Shown here: one piece after another, positions 9,269 through 17,911 of the stretch
Layout of the letters: every line of letters begins with the position of its first letter
Numbering within the stretch: the first letter of the stretch is position 1
DNA from: Paludibacteraceae bacterium
GTDB lineage: Bacteria > Bacteroidota > Bacteroidia > Bacteroidales > Paludibacteraceae
Assembly (NCBI GenBank): GCA_016285885.1
Contig: JAEERP010000004.1
Location: 309,098 to 373,097, forward strand
Length of the DNA: 64,000 bases
Direction: 5' to 3'
Program-made: the position numbers and the translations under genes
The notes under the pieces: generated by a model
Seen by the model: the letters and a program-made list of their open reading frames with translations, nothing else
Told to the model about the DNA's origin: nothing
The model's database searches: none

Positions 9269-10651
9269 TTATTCGTGCGGCTCGCCTAGGATTTTCCTCG
9301 CCACATCGAAAGCCTGTTTGATCCTATCCCCTATGCCTATGCCGTCCCGCAGGTTTCCTGCGATCGTCAGGGAGGGATACCGCTCCTCCAGTTGGGCGAT
9401 CGCCTGCAATCGGTTGTCCGACGACGCCTCGTATTGCGGAATGGCCCGCTCGTGGCGGAAGATCCGCACCTTGTCCGCCCGTTTCTCCTTCGGGTATTGA
9501 AGCATTTCGCTGAGGGATTGATTCACCCATTGGGTCAGCTCCTCATCGCTCTTCTGCAAGTAATCGGGATGGCGGGAGCCTCCGATGAAGTAGGAGAAGG
9601 TCGCACCGCCTTGTGGCGCGCGCCCTTGGAAGCAGGCGGAAGGGAAAAGTATGCCGAGCAGATTCTTCTTCTCGCAGGAAGGGACTAATCCTCCGAAGGC
9701 CTTCCATTCGTTGCCTTGGCAATCCGCTATTCCGACGCCCACCTGAATGACCGGTGCGTAGTAGAGGTTGCTGATGGCGCGCATCTGCGTCTCGCTGACG
9801 AAGGGCAAAAGCTGCGGAAGCGCATAGGCGCCACAGGTGGTCACCACATGGTCGGCGTGCAATTGGAGGCTCTCTCCTCCTTTTTCGTATTGGATATTCC
9901 ACCCTCCCTCGTTGTCAGGTGTTATGGATATATTCATGGCGGAAGTGGTGATGTTCTCGCTTCCGATAGCCTCCGCGATCGCCTCGACAAGGTTGGAGAA
10001 GCCACCCTTGGAGGAGAACACCTTGCGGCTGACCCGTTTCTGTTGCTCCGTCTTAGGCATTTTAGCTTTGGCGATACTGCCCCGGATGAAGGAGCCATAT
10101 TGTTGCTCCAAGGCATAGAGGCGGGGCAATGCCAGACGTACGGGCAGCTTGTATGGGTCACCCGCATAGACACCGGAGAGAAACGGATCAACGGCGTAGT
10201 CTACATAGGATTTGCCCAGCCTACGTTCAGCCAAGGAACCCACCGACTCGTTGGGGTCTGTCCCCTTCGCCCGCCATGGCTCGCCTAAGATCCTGAATTT
10301 ATCCTTCCAGGTGAACAATGGTGTGCGCAAGGCGCTGACCAGACCGGAAGGCAATGCGTGGAAGCGATCCTTCTTCCATATCAGGCGTCTCTTGCTTGAC
10401 TCCAGCGCAGTCTCCATCTGGCACCGCTCCGATAGCTGGTCGAAGAGCTCCACCACCTCATAGTGCTTCACGACACCCGTGTTCGGACCGCTTTCGAACG
10501 TGAAGCCCGCATCGCTCCATGTCTTGATCTGTCCGCCTATTCTATCCATGCATTCCAGTACCATCACGTCCTTGCCTTTCCTTGCGAGTTGGAAAGCGCA
10601 CGTCAGCCCGGTTATGCCTGCACCAATGATTACGATATCATGATTCGTCAT
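9269..10651 (-). CDS. hemG: Protoporphyrinogen oxidase (FAD-dependent, HemY/HemG type)
   Basis: Oxidises protoporphyrinogen IX to protoporphyrin IX, the penultimate haem step. The 460-residue flavoprotein opens with the Rossmann dinucleotide motif VIIGAGITGLTCAFQL, followed by GGQIKTWSDAGFTFESGPN. It ends with a typical FAD-closing segment (LTIAGNLRDGIGIGDRIKQAF). This is the FAD amine-oxidase-like enzyme (HemY in Bacillus; many pipelines label it hemG), not the small flavodoxin HemG of E. coli. It is the last gene of the hem operon and starts one base after the hemN stop. Confidence 0.93.
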   Translation of the reverse strand: MTNHDIVIIGAGITGLTCAFQLARKGKDVMVLECMDRIGGQIKTWSDAGFTFESGPNTGVVKHYEVVELFDQLSERCQMETALESSKRRLIWKKDRFHALPSGLVSALRTPLFTWKDKFRILGEPWRAKGTDPNESVGSLAERRLGKSYVDYAVDPFLSGVYAGDPYKLPVRLALPRLYALEQQYGSFIRGSIAKAKMPKTEQQKRVSRKVFSSKGGFSNLVEAIAEAIGSENITTSAMNISITPDNEGGWNIQYEKGGESLQLHADHVVTTCGAYALPQLLPFVSETQMRAISNLYYAPVIQVGVGIADCQGNEWKAFGGLVPSCEKKNLLGILFPSACFQGRAPQGGATFSYFIGGSRHPDYLQKSDEELTQWVNQSLSEMLQYPKEKRADKVRIFRHERAIPQYEASSDNRLQAIAQLEERYPSLTIAGNLRDGIGIGDRIKQAFDVARKILGEPHE

Positions 10652-10652
10652 A

Positions 10653-12020
10653 CTATATGGGTTTTGAAAATTGTTTCGTTGTTGCCTGCATCAGGGGGTC
10701 GAACGCCGCCGCCACGTTCCGCACGAACGGGTGACCCGCCTCGGTCATGACGATCCCCTCATTCTCCCTTCGGAGGATACCGTCCGCCGCCATCTCGTCC
10801 AGCACCGACTCGTCGTATCGGATGGCTTTTTGTATCTCCGGGACGGGGATGGCTAAGGTCTCGGACAATTCCTCCCAGGAGATCCGGTAGTTGCACATCA
10901 GTCGTTCGATCACCTCTCGGACGATCCTCTCCTCCGCTGTCAGGAAATAGCCTTTCCGGATGGGTAGTTCGCCCGCCTCCACAGCGTGGATGTATTCGCT
11001 GATGTCCTTGGTGTTTTGAGCATAGCTGCCGTCCAATTGGCTGATGCCCGTCACGCCTAAGGCATAGACCTGCCCTGTTGTCCGCAGGGTGCAATAACCT
11101 TGGAAGTTGCGGTGTAGCAGGCCTTCCTCGTATGCCACGTGGAGCTCGTCCGAAGGCAGGACAAAGTGGTCTAGCCCGATGCTTTTATAACCCGCCTCAC
11201 GAAGCCTTTCTGCGGCTTGCTCATACATGCGTTTCTTCACTTCCCCGCTTGGCAGGCCATGCTTCTCCAGAATGAGCTGGCGTTTGAAGACCCAAGGGAC
11301 ATGCCCGTAGCCGAACGTGACCAGCCGGTCTGGACGCAGAGCGATGGCTTTCTCTATGCTCTCCATGAAAGATTCCGGGGTCTGATAGGGCAAGCCGTAG
11401 AGGAAGTCCATGTTGATGGAGGCGCCTGCCCCCCGTAGGATCTCCATGATCTCCTGTAGTGGCAGTGCGGCAGGCTGGCGTCCGACGCACGATAGAACCT
11501 TTTCGTCAAAGTCCTGTATGCCTATGCTAAAGCGGTTGAAGTGCCCCTTCGTCAAGGCTTCCCAATCTGCGTGTGTGAGGTAGCCCGGATGACATTCGAT
11601 GGAGATCTCCTTCCCTTCGATGCAAGGGAAGAGGGAGAGGATATGGTCGTTCAGTTCGTGGAGGATCGGGATAGGCAGGGAGGTGGGGGTGCCTCCGCCG
11701 TAGTGTATTTGGCTCACTGGGCGGTTCCTGTCCAGCAGGGAAGCGATTCGCTCGATCTCCAGGTGCAGCGCCTTGACGTATTGGTCCACAGTGCCTTGGT
11801 CCGGCATGATGTAGGAGTTGCACCCGCAATAGTGGCACAACCTTCTGCAGAAGGGGATATGCAGGTAGAAGGATAGATTACGCCTGCCTATCCTGTTCGA
11901 TTCCTTCACGGCCTCGATATAAGCACTCTCCTCCACCGAATGGAAATAATTGGCGGGAGGGTAGCTCGTGTACCTCGGCACGGATACGTTATACTTTTCC
12001 AACAAATCCATCTGAGTCAT
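10653..12020 (-). CDS. hemN: Oxygen-independent coproporphyrinogen III oxidase
   Basis: A radical-SAM enzyme that decarboxylates coproporphyrinogen III to protoporphyrinogen IX without oxygen. The 455-residue length fits genuine HemN. The cluster motif is visible near residue 55 as PFCRRLCHYCGC, including the extra cysteine of true HemN that is absent in HemW. It is followed by IHYGGGTPTSL and the HemN-type C-terminal domain. The N-terminus YNVSVPRYTSYP is also diagnostic of HemN. It lies in the operon, 13 bp after hemL and 1 bp before hemG. An anaerobic route fits a Bacteroidales lifestyle. Confidence 0.96.
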   Translation of the reverse strand: MTQMDLLEKYNVSVPRYTSYPPANYFHSVEESAYIEAVKESNRIGRRNLSFYLHIPFCRRLCHYCGCNSYIMPDQGTVDQYVKALHLEIERIASLLDRNRPVSQIHYGGGTPTSLPIPILHELNDHILSLFPCIEGKEISIECHPGYLTHADWEALTKGHFNRFSIGIQDFDEKVLSCVGRQPAALPLQEIMEILRGAGASINMDFLYGLPYQTPESFMESIEKAIALRPDRLVTFGYGHVPWVFKRQLILEKHGLPSGEVKKRMYEQAAERLREAGYKSIGLDHFVLPSDELHVAYEEGLLHRNFQGYCTLRTTGQVYALGVTGISQLDGSYAQNTKDISEYIHAVEAGELPIRKGYFLTAEERIVREVIERLMCNYRISWEELSETLAIPVPEIQKAIRYDESVLDEMAADGILRRENEGIVMTEAGHPFVRNVAAAFDPLMQATTKQFSKPI

Positions 12021-12033
12021 TGTCTATGGGGAA

Positions 12034-13305
12034 TCAATCGTTGAAGTCGCGCACGAGTTCGACGAATCGTTCCAAGTCCTCCTTCGTGTGTTTTATGGAG
12101 ATGAAATTGCTCTCAAACTGGGATGGGGAGACGTATACGCCGTGGCGCAGCATATAACGGAAGAACGCCGCGAAGCGTTGCTGGTCCGTGCGGTTGACGT
12201 CCGAGAAGTTCCGCACCTCGCCTTGGGTGAAGAACAATGTGAACATGGGACCGACACGGTTCAGCACCATGTTCTTCTCCTTGGCGACTCTCCTCAACTC
12301 CTTGTCGAACGCGTCGACCCTGCCGTTCAGCTCTTCGTAAAAGCCCTCCCGCATCAGTTGCGTGAGTGTCGCGATACCTGCGCTCATGGCGACAGGGTTG
12401 CCGCTGAGGGTACCCGCCTGGTAGACAGGACCGTTTGGGGCGAGCATCTCCATGATCTCCGCGCGTCCGCCAAAGACTGCGGCGGGGAATCCACCCCCGA
12501 CGATCTTCCCTAAGGTTGTCAAGTCCGGCTCAATGCCAAACCATTTCTGCGCCCCACCGGAGGAGAGGCGGAAGCCCGTAATGACCTCGTCGAAGATCAG
12601 CAGAGATTGGTACGCCGAAGTGATCTCCCTCAGGAAAGGGAGGAAGTTATTGTCAGGAAGCACCACACCCATATTGGCGGCCACAGGTTCTAGTATGACG
12701 GCGGCAATCTCTTGTCCGTATTCCTCAAATATCTTTTTCACGGCCTCCGTATCGTTGTAGGGAGCCACTAATGTCTGCGACACGAATTCACGGGGCACCC
12801 CGGCGGAGGAGGCGTTTCCCAGCCGCGCGACGCCGGATCCCGCGCTGACGAGCAGATGATCCGCATGCCCGTGGTAGTTCCCCTCGAACTTGACGATGTA
12901 TTTCCGGTTGGTGTATCCCCTTGCCAGGCGGATTGCGCTCATCGTGGCCTCCGTGCCCGAATTGACGAAGCGCATTCGTTGCATCGAAGGGAAACATTTC
13001 CGCACCAGTTTGGCCAACTCCGTCTCCGGCAGGGAGGGGATACCGTAGCTGGAACCCCGCTCGACGGCCTCGTGCACGGCTTGGTTGACCGAAGGATGCG
13101 CATGACCCAACAGGAAGACACCCCATGACAGGCAATAGTCCGTATAGGCGTTGCCGTCGATGTCGTATATCTTATTATCCACCGCATGGTCGATGAACAG
13201 GGGCGTTTCTCCCACCGCCTTCAACGCTCTGACAGGGCTGTTCACCCCTCCCGCGATATATTGGACAGCCTCCTCAAAGGCCTTTTTTGATCTTTCTCTT
13301 TCCAT
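12034..13305 (-). CDS. hemL: Glutamate-1-semialdehyde 2,1-aminomutase
   Basis: A PLP enzyme that converts glutamate-1-semialdehyde, made by HemA, to 5-aminolevulinate. It has 423 residues, normal for the family. Clear motifs are the N-terminal GGVNSPVRA, FVNSGTEATMSAIRLAR, LLIFDEVITGFRL and the PLP lysine in TTLGKIVGGGFP. Six bases separate it from the hemA stop, consistent with the two enzymes passing a labile intermediate. All expected catalytic regions are intact. Confidence 0.96.
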   Translation of the reverse strand: MERERSKKAFEEAVQYIAGGVNSPVRALKAVGETPLFIDHAVDNKIYDIDGNAYTDYCLSWGVFLLGHAHPSVNQAVHEAVERGSSYGIPSLPETELAKLVRKCFPSMQRMRFVNSGTEATMSAIRLARGYTNRKYIVKFEGNYHGHADHLLVSAGSGVARLGNASSAGVPREFVSQTLVAPYNDTEAVKKIFEEYGQEIAAVILEPVAANMGVVLPDNNFLPFLREITSAYQSLLIFDEVITGFRLSSGGAQKWFGIEPDLTTLGKIVGGGFPAAVFGGRAEIMEMLAPNGPVYQAGTLSGNPVAMSAGIATLTQLMREGFYEELNGRVDAFDKELRRVAKEKNMVLNRVGPMFTLFFTQGEVRNFSDVNRTDQQRFAAFFRYMLRHGVYVSPSQFESNFISIKHTKEDLERFVELVRDFND

Positions 13306-13311
13306 GGTCTG

Positions 13312-14211
13312 CTATTTTGTTTGAGTGGTTTTATTGAGCGATAGGTCTTGCCACTTCATGAACTTATCAAGTTCTTCGTGGATGATGACATCCGCCTTCC
13401 CAATCTCCTCGTGACGCAACTTGATGTTTTGATTGGCGATCCTTTCGATGTCTTCAATGTTGTAGAGGAAGATGCCGGGCAGTTCTCCCACCGACTCGTC
13501 CACATCCCTAGGGAACGCCAGGTCTACGACCAATATCTCCCGTCCTGCCGGGAAATCCTCTTTGGAGAAAATGGTATGGGGGGCGGAAGTGGCACTGATC
13601 AGCACATCCGTTTCCTCCAACAACGTTCTGAGGGAAGTGAGTGCCACCGCCTTGTACCCGTAATTACCCGCCACAGGCAAAGCCTTCTCTTGGTGACGGT
13701 TGACCACAACGACATTCTTCGCCTCCTTGGCGGAGAGGAATTTCAGGATATCCTCGTTCAATTTGTTTATACCGACCACCTTGATCCTACTTGTCTGGAA
13801 ATCAATATTGTGTTGGGCGAGAACGTCTACTGCGACTTGGCTGTGGGAAACCGCGCCTTCGGAGATGCGGGTCTCTGTCCGTACCCGTTTCCCGGTGTGC
13901 ATGGCGTACTGGAACACCTTGTTGAGGCCGGCGGATAGGTTATACTGCTCCATCGCCTCCTGATAAGCCAGTTTGATTTGCCCTTGGATGGCACGTTCCC
14001 CCACGATCGCAGACTCCAGTCCGGAGGCGACGCGAAACAGGTGCTCGGCCATCTCCAGGGGCACCTCTCCGTCGCCCCAGTACAGCTCCGTACGGTTGCA
14101 CGTGGCCAACAGGACGTGCGGGATGTTCTTGTTGACGGCAAGGTCCGCGATCAGTTTCTCGCGTTCCTGCAGGTTATGCTCTTTGTTGTTTATTACTCGA
14201 CTCTCAATCAT
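13312..14211 (-). CDS. hemA: Glutamyl-tRNA reductase, short form
   Basis: Reduces glutamyl-tRNA(Glu) to glutamate-1-semialdehyde, the first committed C5-pathway step. The catalytic cysteine lies in LLATCNRTELY (Cys38), followed by the family block HLFRVASGLESAIVGERAIQGQIK. Two features are unusual. The protein is 299 residues instead of about 420, ending soon after the NADPH domain, so the spinal helix and dimerisation domain are missing. The usual glycine-rich NADPH loop is replaced by VVGINKLNED. It also starts about a dozen residues later than most homologues. Position between hemB and hemL supports function. The frame is open without frameshift, so this looks like a genuine short form. 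Confidence 0.9.
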   Translation of the reverse strand: MIESRVINNKEHNLQEREKLIADLAVNKNIPHVLLATCNRTELYWGDGEVPLEMAEHLFRVASGLESAIVGERAIQGQIKLAYQEAMEQYNLSAGLNKVFQYAMHTGKRVRTETRISEGAVSHSQVAVDVLAQHNIDFQTSRIKVVGINKLNEDILKFLSAKEAKNVVVVNRHQEKALPVAGNYGYKAVALTSLRTLLEETDVLISATSAPHTIFSKEDFPAGREILVVDLAFPRDVDESVGELPGIFLYNIEDIERIANQNIKLRHEEIGKADVIIHEELDKFMKWQDLSLNKTTQTK

Positions 14212-14238
14212 CTTTCGTTCTCTAAAGCTGGCATCAGG

Positions 14239-15204
14239 TCATTGTTTGAAAAAATCTTTCGCGTAATAGGATATGATATAATCCGCCCCGGCACGTCTCA
14301 TGGCGACCAGGCTTTCGAAGAATATCTTCTTCTCGTCGAAATATCCCTGCTTGGCGCCATTCTTCAGCATGGAGTATTCGCCCGATACCTGATAGGTGAC
14401 CATCGGATATTCCGGGTACATCTGATGCGCGCGGCAGACGATGTCCAGGTATGCGAGGGCTGGCTTGACCATGATCCAATCGGCACCCTCCGCAATATCC
14501 GCAGCGATTTCCTCCAAGCCTTGGTCCTTTGTGCGGAAATCCATCTGGTAGGTTTTCCTGTCGCCAAAAGAGGGGGCGCTGTCCGCCGCGTCCCTGAAAG
14601 GACCGTAATACGATGACGCGTACTTGGCGGAGTATGCCAGGACCTTTGTCCGTGTCAATCCCTCCTTGTCCAACCGTTGGCGGATAGCCTCCACTTGTCC
14701 GTCCATCATGGCGGAAGGCGCCACGAAATCGGCCCCCGCCAAGGCATGCTGATAGGCCATCTCGGCGAGCAATGGTAGCGTGCTGTCATTGTCGACGTCG
14801 CAGTCGCAAAGGAGTCCGCAATGCCCGTGCGAGGTATATTCGCATAGACAGACGTCTGTGAAGACGATCACCTGCGGGAACTTCGCCTTGATCGCCTTTA
14901 CCGCCCTGCTGATGATATTGTCAGACTTGTAGGCTGCGGAACCTCGCTCGTCTTTTTCTTCTTGTGGAATGACACCGAACAGTAATACTTTGTTGATTCC
15001 GAAGGAGAGTAACTCTGCTATGTCGGTGAGTAGTGTGTCGATGGAGAAGCGGAAGACGCCCTCCATGGTGGAGATCTCCTCTTTCACACCACATCCATCC
15101 ATCACGAAATAAGGGTATATGAATGATTCCGGACCAATCGATGGAACATCTGCGTGTTGGTCACGGACAATCTGTGAAATCCTTAAGGGTCTGAATCGTT
15201 TCAT
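14239..15204 (-). CDS. hemB: Porphobilinogen synthase (delta-aminolevulinic acid dehydratase)
   Basis: Condenses two 5-aminolevulinate molecules into porphobilinogen. At 321 residues it is full length. The two Schiff-base lysines are visible in YSAKYASSYYGPFR and IMVKPALAYLD. A cysteine-rich segment DVCLCEYTSHGHCG gives the zinc-type active site. It sits 13 bp after the hemC-hemD stop and 27 bp before hemA in the same operon. Confidence 0.97.
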   Translation of the reverse strand: MKRFRPLRISQIVRDQHADVPSIGPESFIYPYFVMDGCGVKEEISTMEGVFRFSIDTLLTDIAELLSFGINKVLLFGVIPQEEKDERGSAAYKSDNIISRAVKAIKAKFPQVIVFTDVCLCEYTSHGHCGLLCDCDVDNDSTLPLLAEMAYQHALAGADFVAPSAMMDGQVEAIRQRLDKEGLTRTKVLAYSAKYASSYYGPFRDAADSAPSFGDRKTYQMDFRTKDQGLEEIAADIAEGADWIMVKPALAYLDIVCRAHQMYPEYPMVTYQVSGEYSMLKNGAKQGYFDEKKIFFESLVAMRRAGADYIISYYAKDFFKQ

Positions 15205-15217
15205 AATAATGTGACAA

Positions 15218-16750
15218 TTATAATAGTGAATCTGATATTTCTTTCATCGTTGTCTCTCCTTTGCCTGTCAGCGGAATATCGCTGGGTAGCTTTCCGTAGC
15301 GGGAGACGAAGGCCCTCACCCCTGACGGAGAGGAAAACAATATTTCATCGTACACCGACAAATCCTCCACCATGGGGGCTTTCTCGTCCGTCACGGTCTT
15401 GTAAACAGACAAATCGGTCACTTCGTTGCCCATCTGTCTCAATTCCTGCGGAAGGGCTGGGATGCCGATGGCGGAGCGAGGCATGAGGATGCGCTTCCCG
15501 GTGATACCGTTGCGTTTGAAATAGGCTATGATGCCTTTCGCCGATGTCGTCTCTGATTCGTAGACGGGTGATAGTCCCAATGCGTTTAAGGATTGGGTGG
15601 TGGCTCCACCGACGCTGATCAGTTGGACATCTTTCAGTAGCGAACGTTCGGATGCGCTCAGTTGATCCGTGAAGTATCTCACACCGTTCCGGCTGGTGAA
15701 TAGGATGTAGTCATAGGGTGGGGTGCCCTGTAAGTGGAAGGATTCGCCGAAAGGGATGGCCTCCGTTCGGATGAGTGGGGTGTGCGTGATGGTTCCGCGT
15801 CCCTCCGCCCATTGCGTCGTAGTACCCGTGACGAGCACTTTTCTTGGGTGCCCGTTTTCTCTGGAGCTCTCTTCGACAAGCATTAAAATAGGGGAGGAGG
15901 AAAGTATTTTGGTGTATTGTAGTTCCGCTAGATTGAATTGAAAACACCTCTCATTGTCTTTCCCCAAGTGGCAGATGAGTTGGATGTTCGTTTGTGGATC
16001 TAGCCCCATCTCCTGTATCTTGAGCACCTGCTCGGGGATCTGTTCCCCGTCGATATAATAGGCATGGGTCAAGCCTTTACCTGCGCAGTGTAGCTTATCG
16101 GATGCGAACAGCCGTCTGCTTTTTTCGTCCCCACATCTCCCCACGATGGCGATATGTCCTTGTAAGGGATGCGTCTCGAAAGGGAGAGGCTCCGCGATTC
16201 TATCGCTTAGGCCTAGGCGGTGCAGGGCGCAGGAGGCGACGATCAGTCCCTCGAAGTCACTCCTATCCAGCTGGGCGATCCGTTCCTCTATCGTGCCGCG
16301 CACATCCACAACCTGCAGGTCTTCCCGCAACCTCACCAACTCTTTTTTGCGCATGGCGGAGCTGGTGGCTATTCTTGCCCCCGCAGGCAGTTGGTTCAAT
16401 GGCAAATTGCCCTTGCTGACCAGTGAGTCCGTTTTGTCAAAGGCGCTGGTTAGGGCATAGATCTCCAACCCTTTCGGGAGAGGGAAAGGCAGGTCCTTAG
16501 CGGAGTGGATCGCCACGTCGGCTCGTCCATCCAATATGGCCGCATCCAGTTCCCTGGTGAAGAAATCTGCGGGGATGCCTCCCGTGAGGGATTGCTCCTT
16601 GTGCTTGTCTCCGTATGATTCGAGGGCGACAAGGTCGTAGTCCATGTGGTCCATAAGAGAGAAGAGCTCTTCCACCTGCAGAAGAGATAACCGAGATGAT
16701 CGTGCTACTACTCTCAACTTATTATTGTTCATGTAATTTGCGCTATTCAT
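15218..16750 (-). CDS. hemCD: Fused porphobilinogen deaminase (incomplete) / uroporphyrinogen-III synthase
   Basis: Should make hydroxymethylbilane and cyclise it to uroporphyrinogen III. Residues 11-218 match HemC domains 1 and 2 (LRVVARSSRLSLLQVEE; catalytic Asp86 in AIHSAKDLP; ATSSAMRKKELV; QGHIAIVGR). HemC domain 3, with the GGC motif whose cysteine binds the dipyrromethane cofactor, is absent. In its place residues about 232-297 resemble the C-terminal end of a uroporphyrinogen-III methyltransferase (EMGLDPQTNIQLI ... SSSPILMLVEES). Residues about 302-510 are HemD (YDYILFTSRNGVRYF, SVGGATTQSL, ILFSSPSGVRAF). The start overlaps the hemE stop by four bases (ATGA). How a HemC without its cofactor site works is an open question. 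Confidence 0.85.
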   Translation of the reverse strand: MNSANYMNNNKLRVVARSSRLSLLQVEELFSLMDHMDYDLVALESYGDKHKEQSLTGGIPADFFTRELDAAILDGRADVAIHSAKDLPFPLPKGLEIYALTSAFDKTDSLVSKGNLPLNQLPAGARIATSSAMRKKELVRLREDLQVVDVRGTIEERIAQLDRSDFEGLIVASCALHRLGLSDRIAEPLPFETHPLQGHIAIVGRCGDEKSRRLFASDKLHCAGKGLTHAYYIDGEQIPEQVLKIQEMGLDPQTNIQLICHLGKDNERCFQFNLAELQYTKILSSSPILMLVEESSRENGHPRKVLVTGTTTQWAEGRGTITHTPLIRTEAIPFGESFHLQGTPPYDYILFTSRNGVRYFTDQLSASERSLLKDVQLISVGGATTQSLNALGLSPVYESETTSAKGIIAYFKRNGITGKRILMPRSAIGIPALPQELRQMGNEVTDLSVYKTVTDEKAPMVEDLSVYDEILFSSPSGVRAFVSRYGKLPSDIPLTGKGETTMKEISDSLL

Positions 16751-17772
16751 TTCCAGTTGTCTTCATCTTTTATCCATTCCGTCAGGAACCGAAGGTTATC
16801 GAAAGGCGTGTTCGCCAATACGCCATGTCCCAAGTTGAGGATCCACCTGCCACGGTGTTCTTTGAAGAATGGCACGTAGATGGATTTCATCGCGCCGACG
16901 ATTCTCTCCTGGGTGGTCAGCAACAGGTATGGGTCTATGTTCCCTTGTAATCCGACCTCTGGGTGCACCAGCCTCCGAGCCGTGGAGAGAGGCGTCTGCC
17001 AATCCACGCTCACGTAGTCGCACACGTCGGGCGTCATGAGGGAGAGCCCCGCACCTATGCCTTTGGGAAAATAGATGAAGGGGATGTTGCGTTTTCTGAC
17101 GGCCGTGGCGAATCGCTTCACCGCAGGCAGGAACAACTCCTCGTATAGTGTTTGCGGGATCACCCCCGCATGGGTGTCGAATAGTTGGAAAGCGTCGATG
17201 CCATGGTCAATCTGCCTCAACGCATGCTCTATGCTGAATTCGGTCAGGAGGTCTATGCAATAGCGGGTCTCTTGGGGCCTCTCGTAAAAGAATTTCCTCG
17301 CGTCCGGGAACTCTTGCCTTCCGCTCATGCCCTGTAGCATATAGCACAAGGTGGTCAGCGGGGCGCCACAAAAGCCAATCGTGGGCACCTGTGACCGTTC
17401 TTTCACGATGTCCAAAGCTTCGTATACGTGCGAAAGCTTGCTAGGGTCGGGACGGAGGATTGTGTGGGGATCCTTCTCTTCACAGAGAGGCTTCTTGAAG
17501 CGAGGTCCGTGGTCGGTCCATTCGAGGTCCATCCCCAAGGCGGTGGGCACGGACAGGATATCGCTGAAGACGATGGCGGCATCCACACCTAAATCGGAGA
17601 CCGGCAATAGGGTCACATCCGCCGCCAACTTAGGGTTGTGCATCAACTCCTCGAACGAGTACTTTTCCCTTAGTTTCATGTAATTAGGCAACACTCTGCC
17701 GGCTTGGCGCATATACCACACAAGAGGCCGGTTGCCTCTCTCACCTTTCCGTTCGTCGTCACCTAGGAACAT
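16747..17772 (-). CDS. hemE: Uroporphyrinogen decarboxylase
   Basis: Removes four carboxyl groups from uroporphyrinogen III to give coproporphyrinogen III. The diagnostic RPLVWYMRQAGRVLPNY block and DAAIVFSDIL, GFCGAPLTTLCYM and QLFDTHAGVIP segments are all present; length is 341 residues from the chosen start. The frame also opens at 17820, but a -7 promoter box (TAATTTTG) covers 17820-17827. The ATG at 17772 (MFLGDDERKGERGNRP) is therefore preferred and matches where homologues begin. First gene of the hem operon, overlapping hemCD by ATGA. Two palindromic operators lie just upstream of its promoter. Confidence 0.95.
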   Translation of the reverse strand: MFLGDDERKGERGNRPLVWYMRQAGRVLPNYMKLREKYSFEELMHNPKLAADVTLLPVSDLGVDAAIVFSDILSVPTALGMDLEWTDHGPRFKKPLCEEKDPHTILRPDPSKLSHVYEALDIVKERSQVPTIGFCGAPLTTLCYMLQGMSGRQEFPDARKFFYERPQETRYCIDLLTEFSIEHALRQIDHGIDAFQLFDTHAGVIPQTLYEELFLPAVKRFATAVRKRNIPFIYFPKGIGAGLSLMTPDVCDYVSVDWQTPLSTARRLVHPEVGLQGNIDPYLLLTTQERIVGAMKSIYVPFFKEHRGRWILNLGHGVLANTPFDNLRFLTEWIKDEDNWK

Positions 17773-17819
17773 GCTTGGATCTCTTTGTTTTCGGATAATA
17801 AATAAAAAGTATTCAGCCA

Positions 17820-17827
17820 CAAAATTA
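17820..17827 (-). promoter_or_regulatory. hem operon -7 promoter element
   Basis: On the minus strand TAATTTTG fits TAnnTTTG, 47 bp before the hemE ATG at 17772. No good -33 TTTG is seen; two palindromes occupy the space immediately upstream, which suits an activator-dependent promoter. Confidence 0.55.
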
Positions 17828-17850
17828 CATCTGTGGCATGAGATGTTCCT

Positions 17851-17867
17851 TCCTCATTTGTGAGGAT
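17851..17867. promoter_or_regulatory. Palindromic operator 1 (hem operon)
   Basis: TCCTCATTTGTGAGGAT: arms TCCTCA / TGAGGA around a short centre. It sits about 23 bp upstream of the -7 box. An identical copy follows 23 bp away, about two helical turns. Probable binding site of the adjacent LuxR-type regulator (inference). Confidence 0.65.
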
Positions 17868-17873
17868 TGGGTG

Positions 17874-17890
17874 TCCTCATTTGTGAGGAT
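17874..17890. promoter_or_regulatory. Palindromic operator 2 (hem operon)
   Basis: Exact second copy of the 17-mer at 17851-17867, centre-to-centre distance 23 bp, between the regulator stop codon and the hemE promoter. Confidence 0.65.
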
Positions 17891-17911
17891 AGCATAGGGG
17901 AAAGGTGTTTT

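Noticed and set aside
17773-17820. Sixteen-codon extension of HemE
   Set aside because: The -7 element overlaps its first codon and homologues start near the later ATG.
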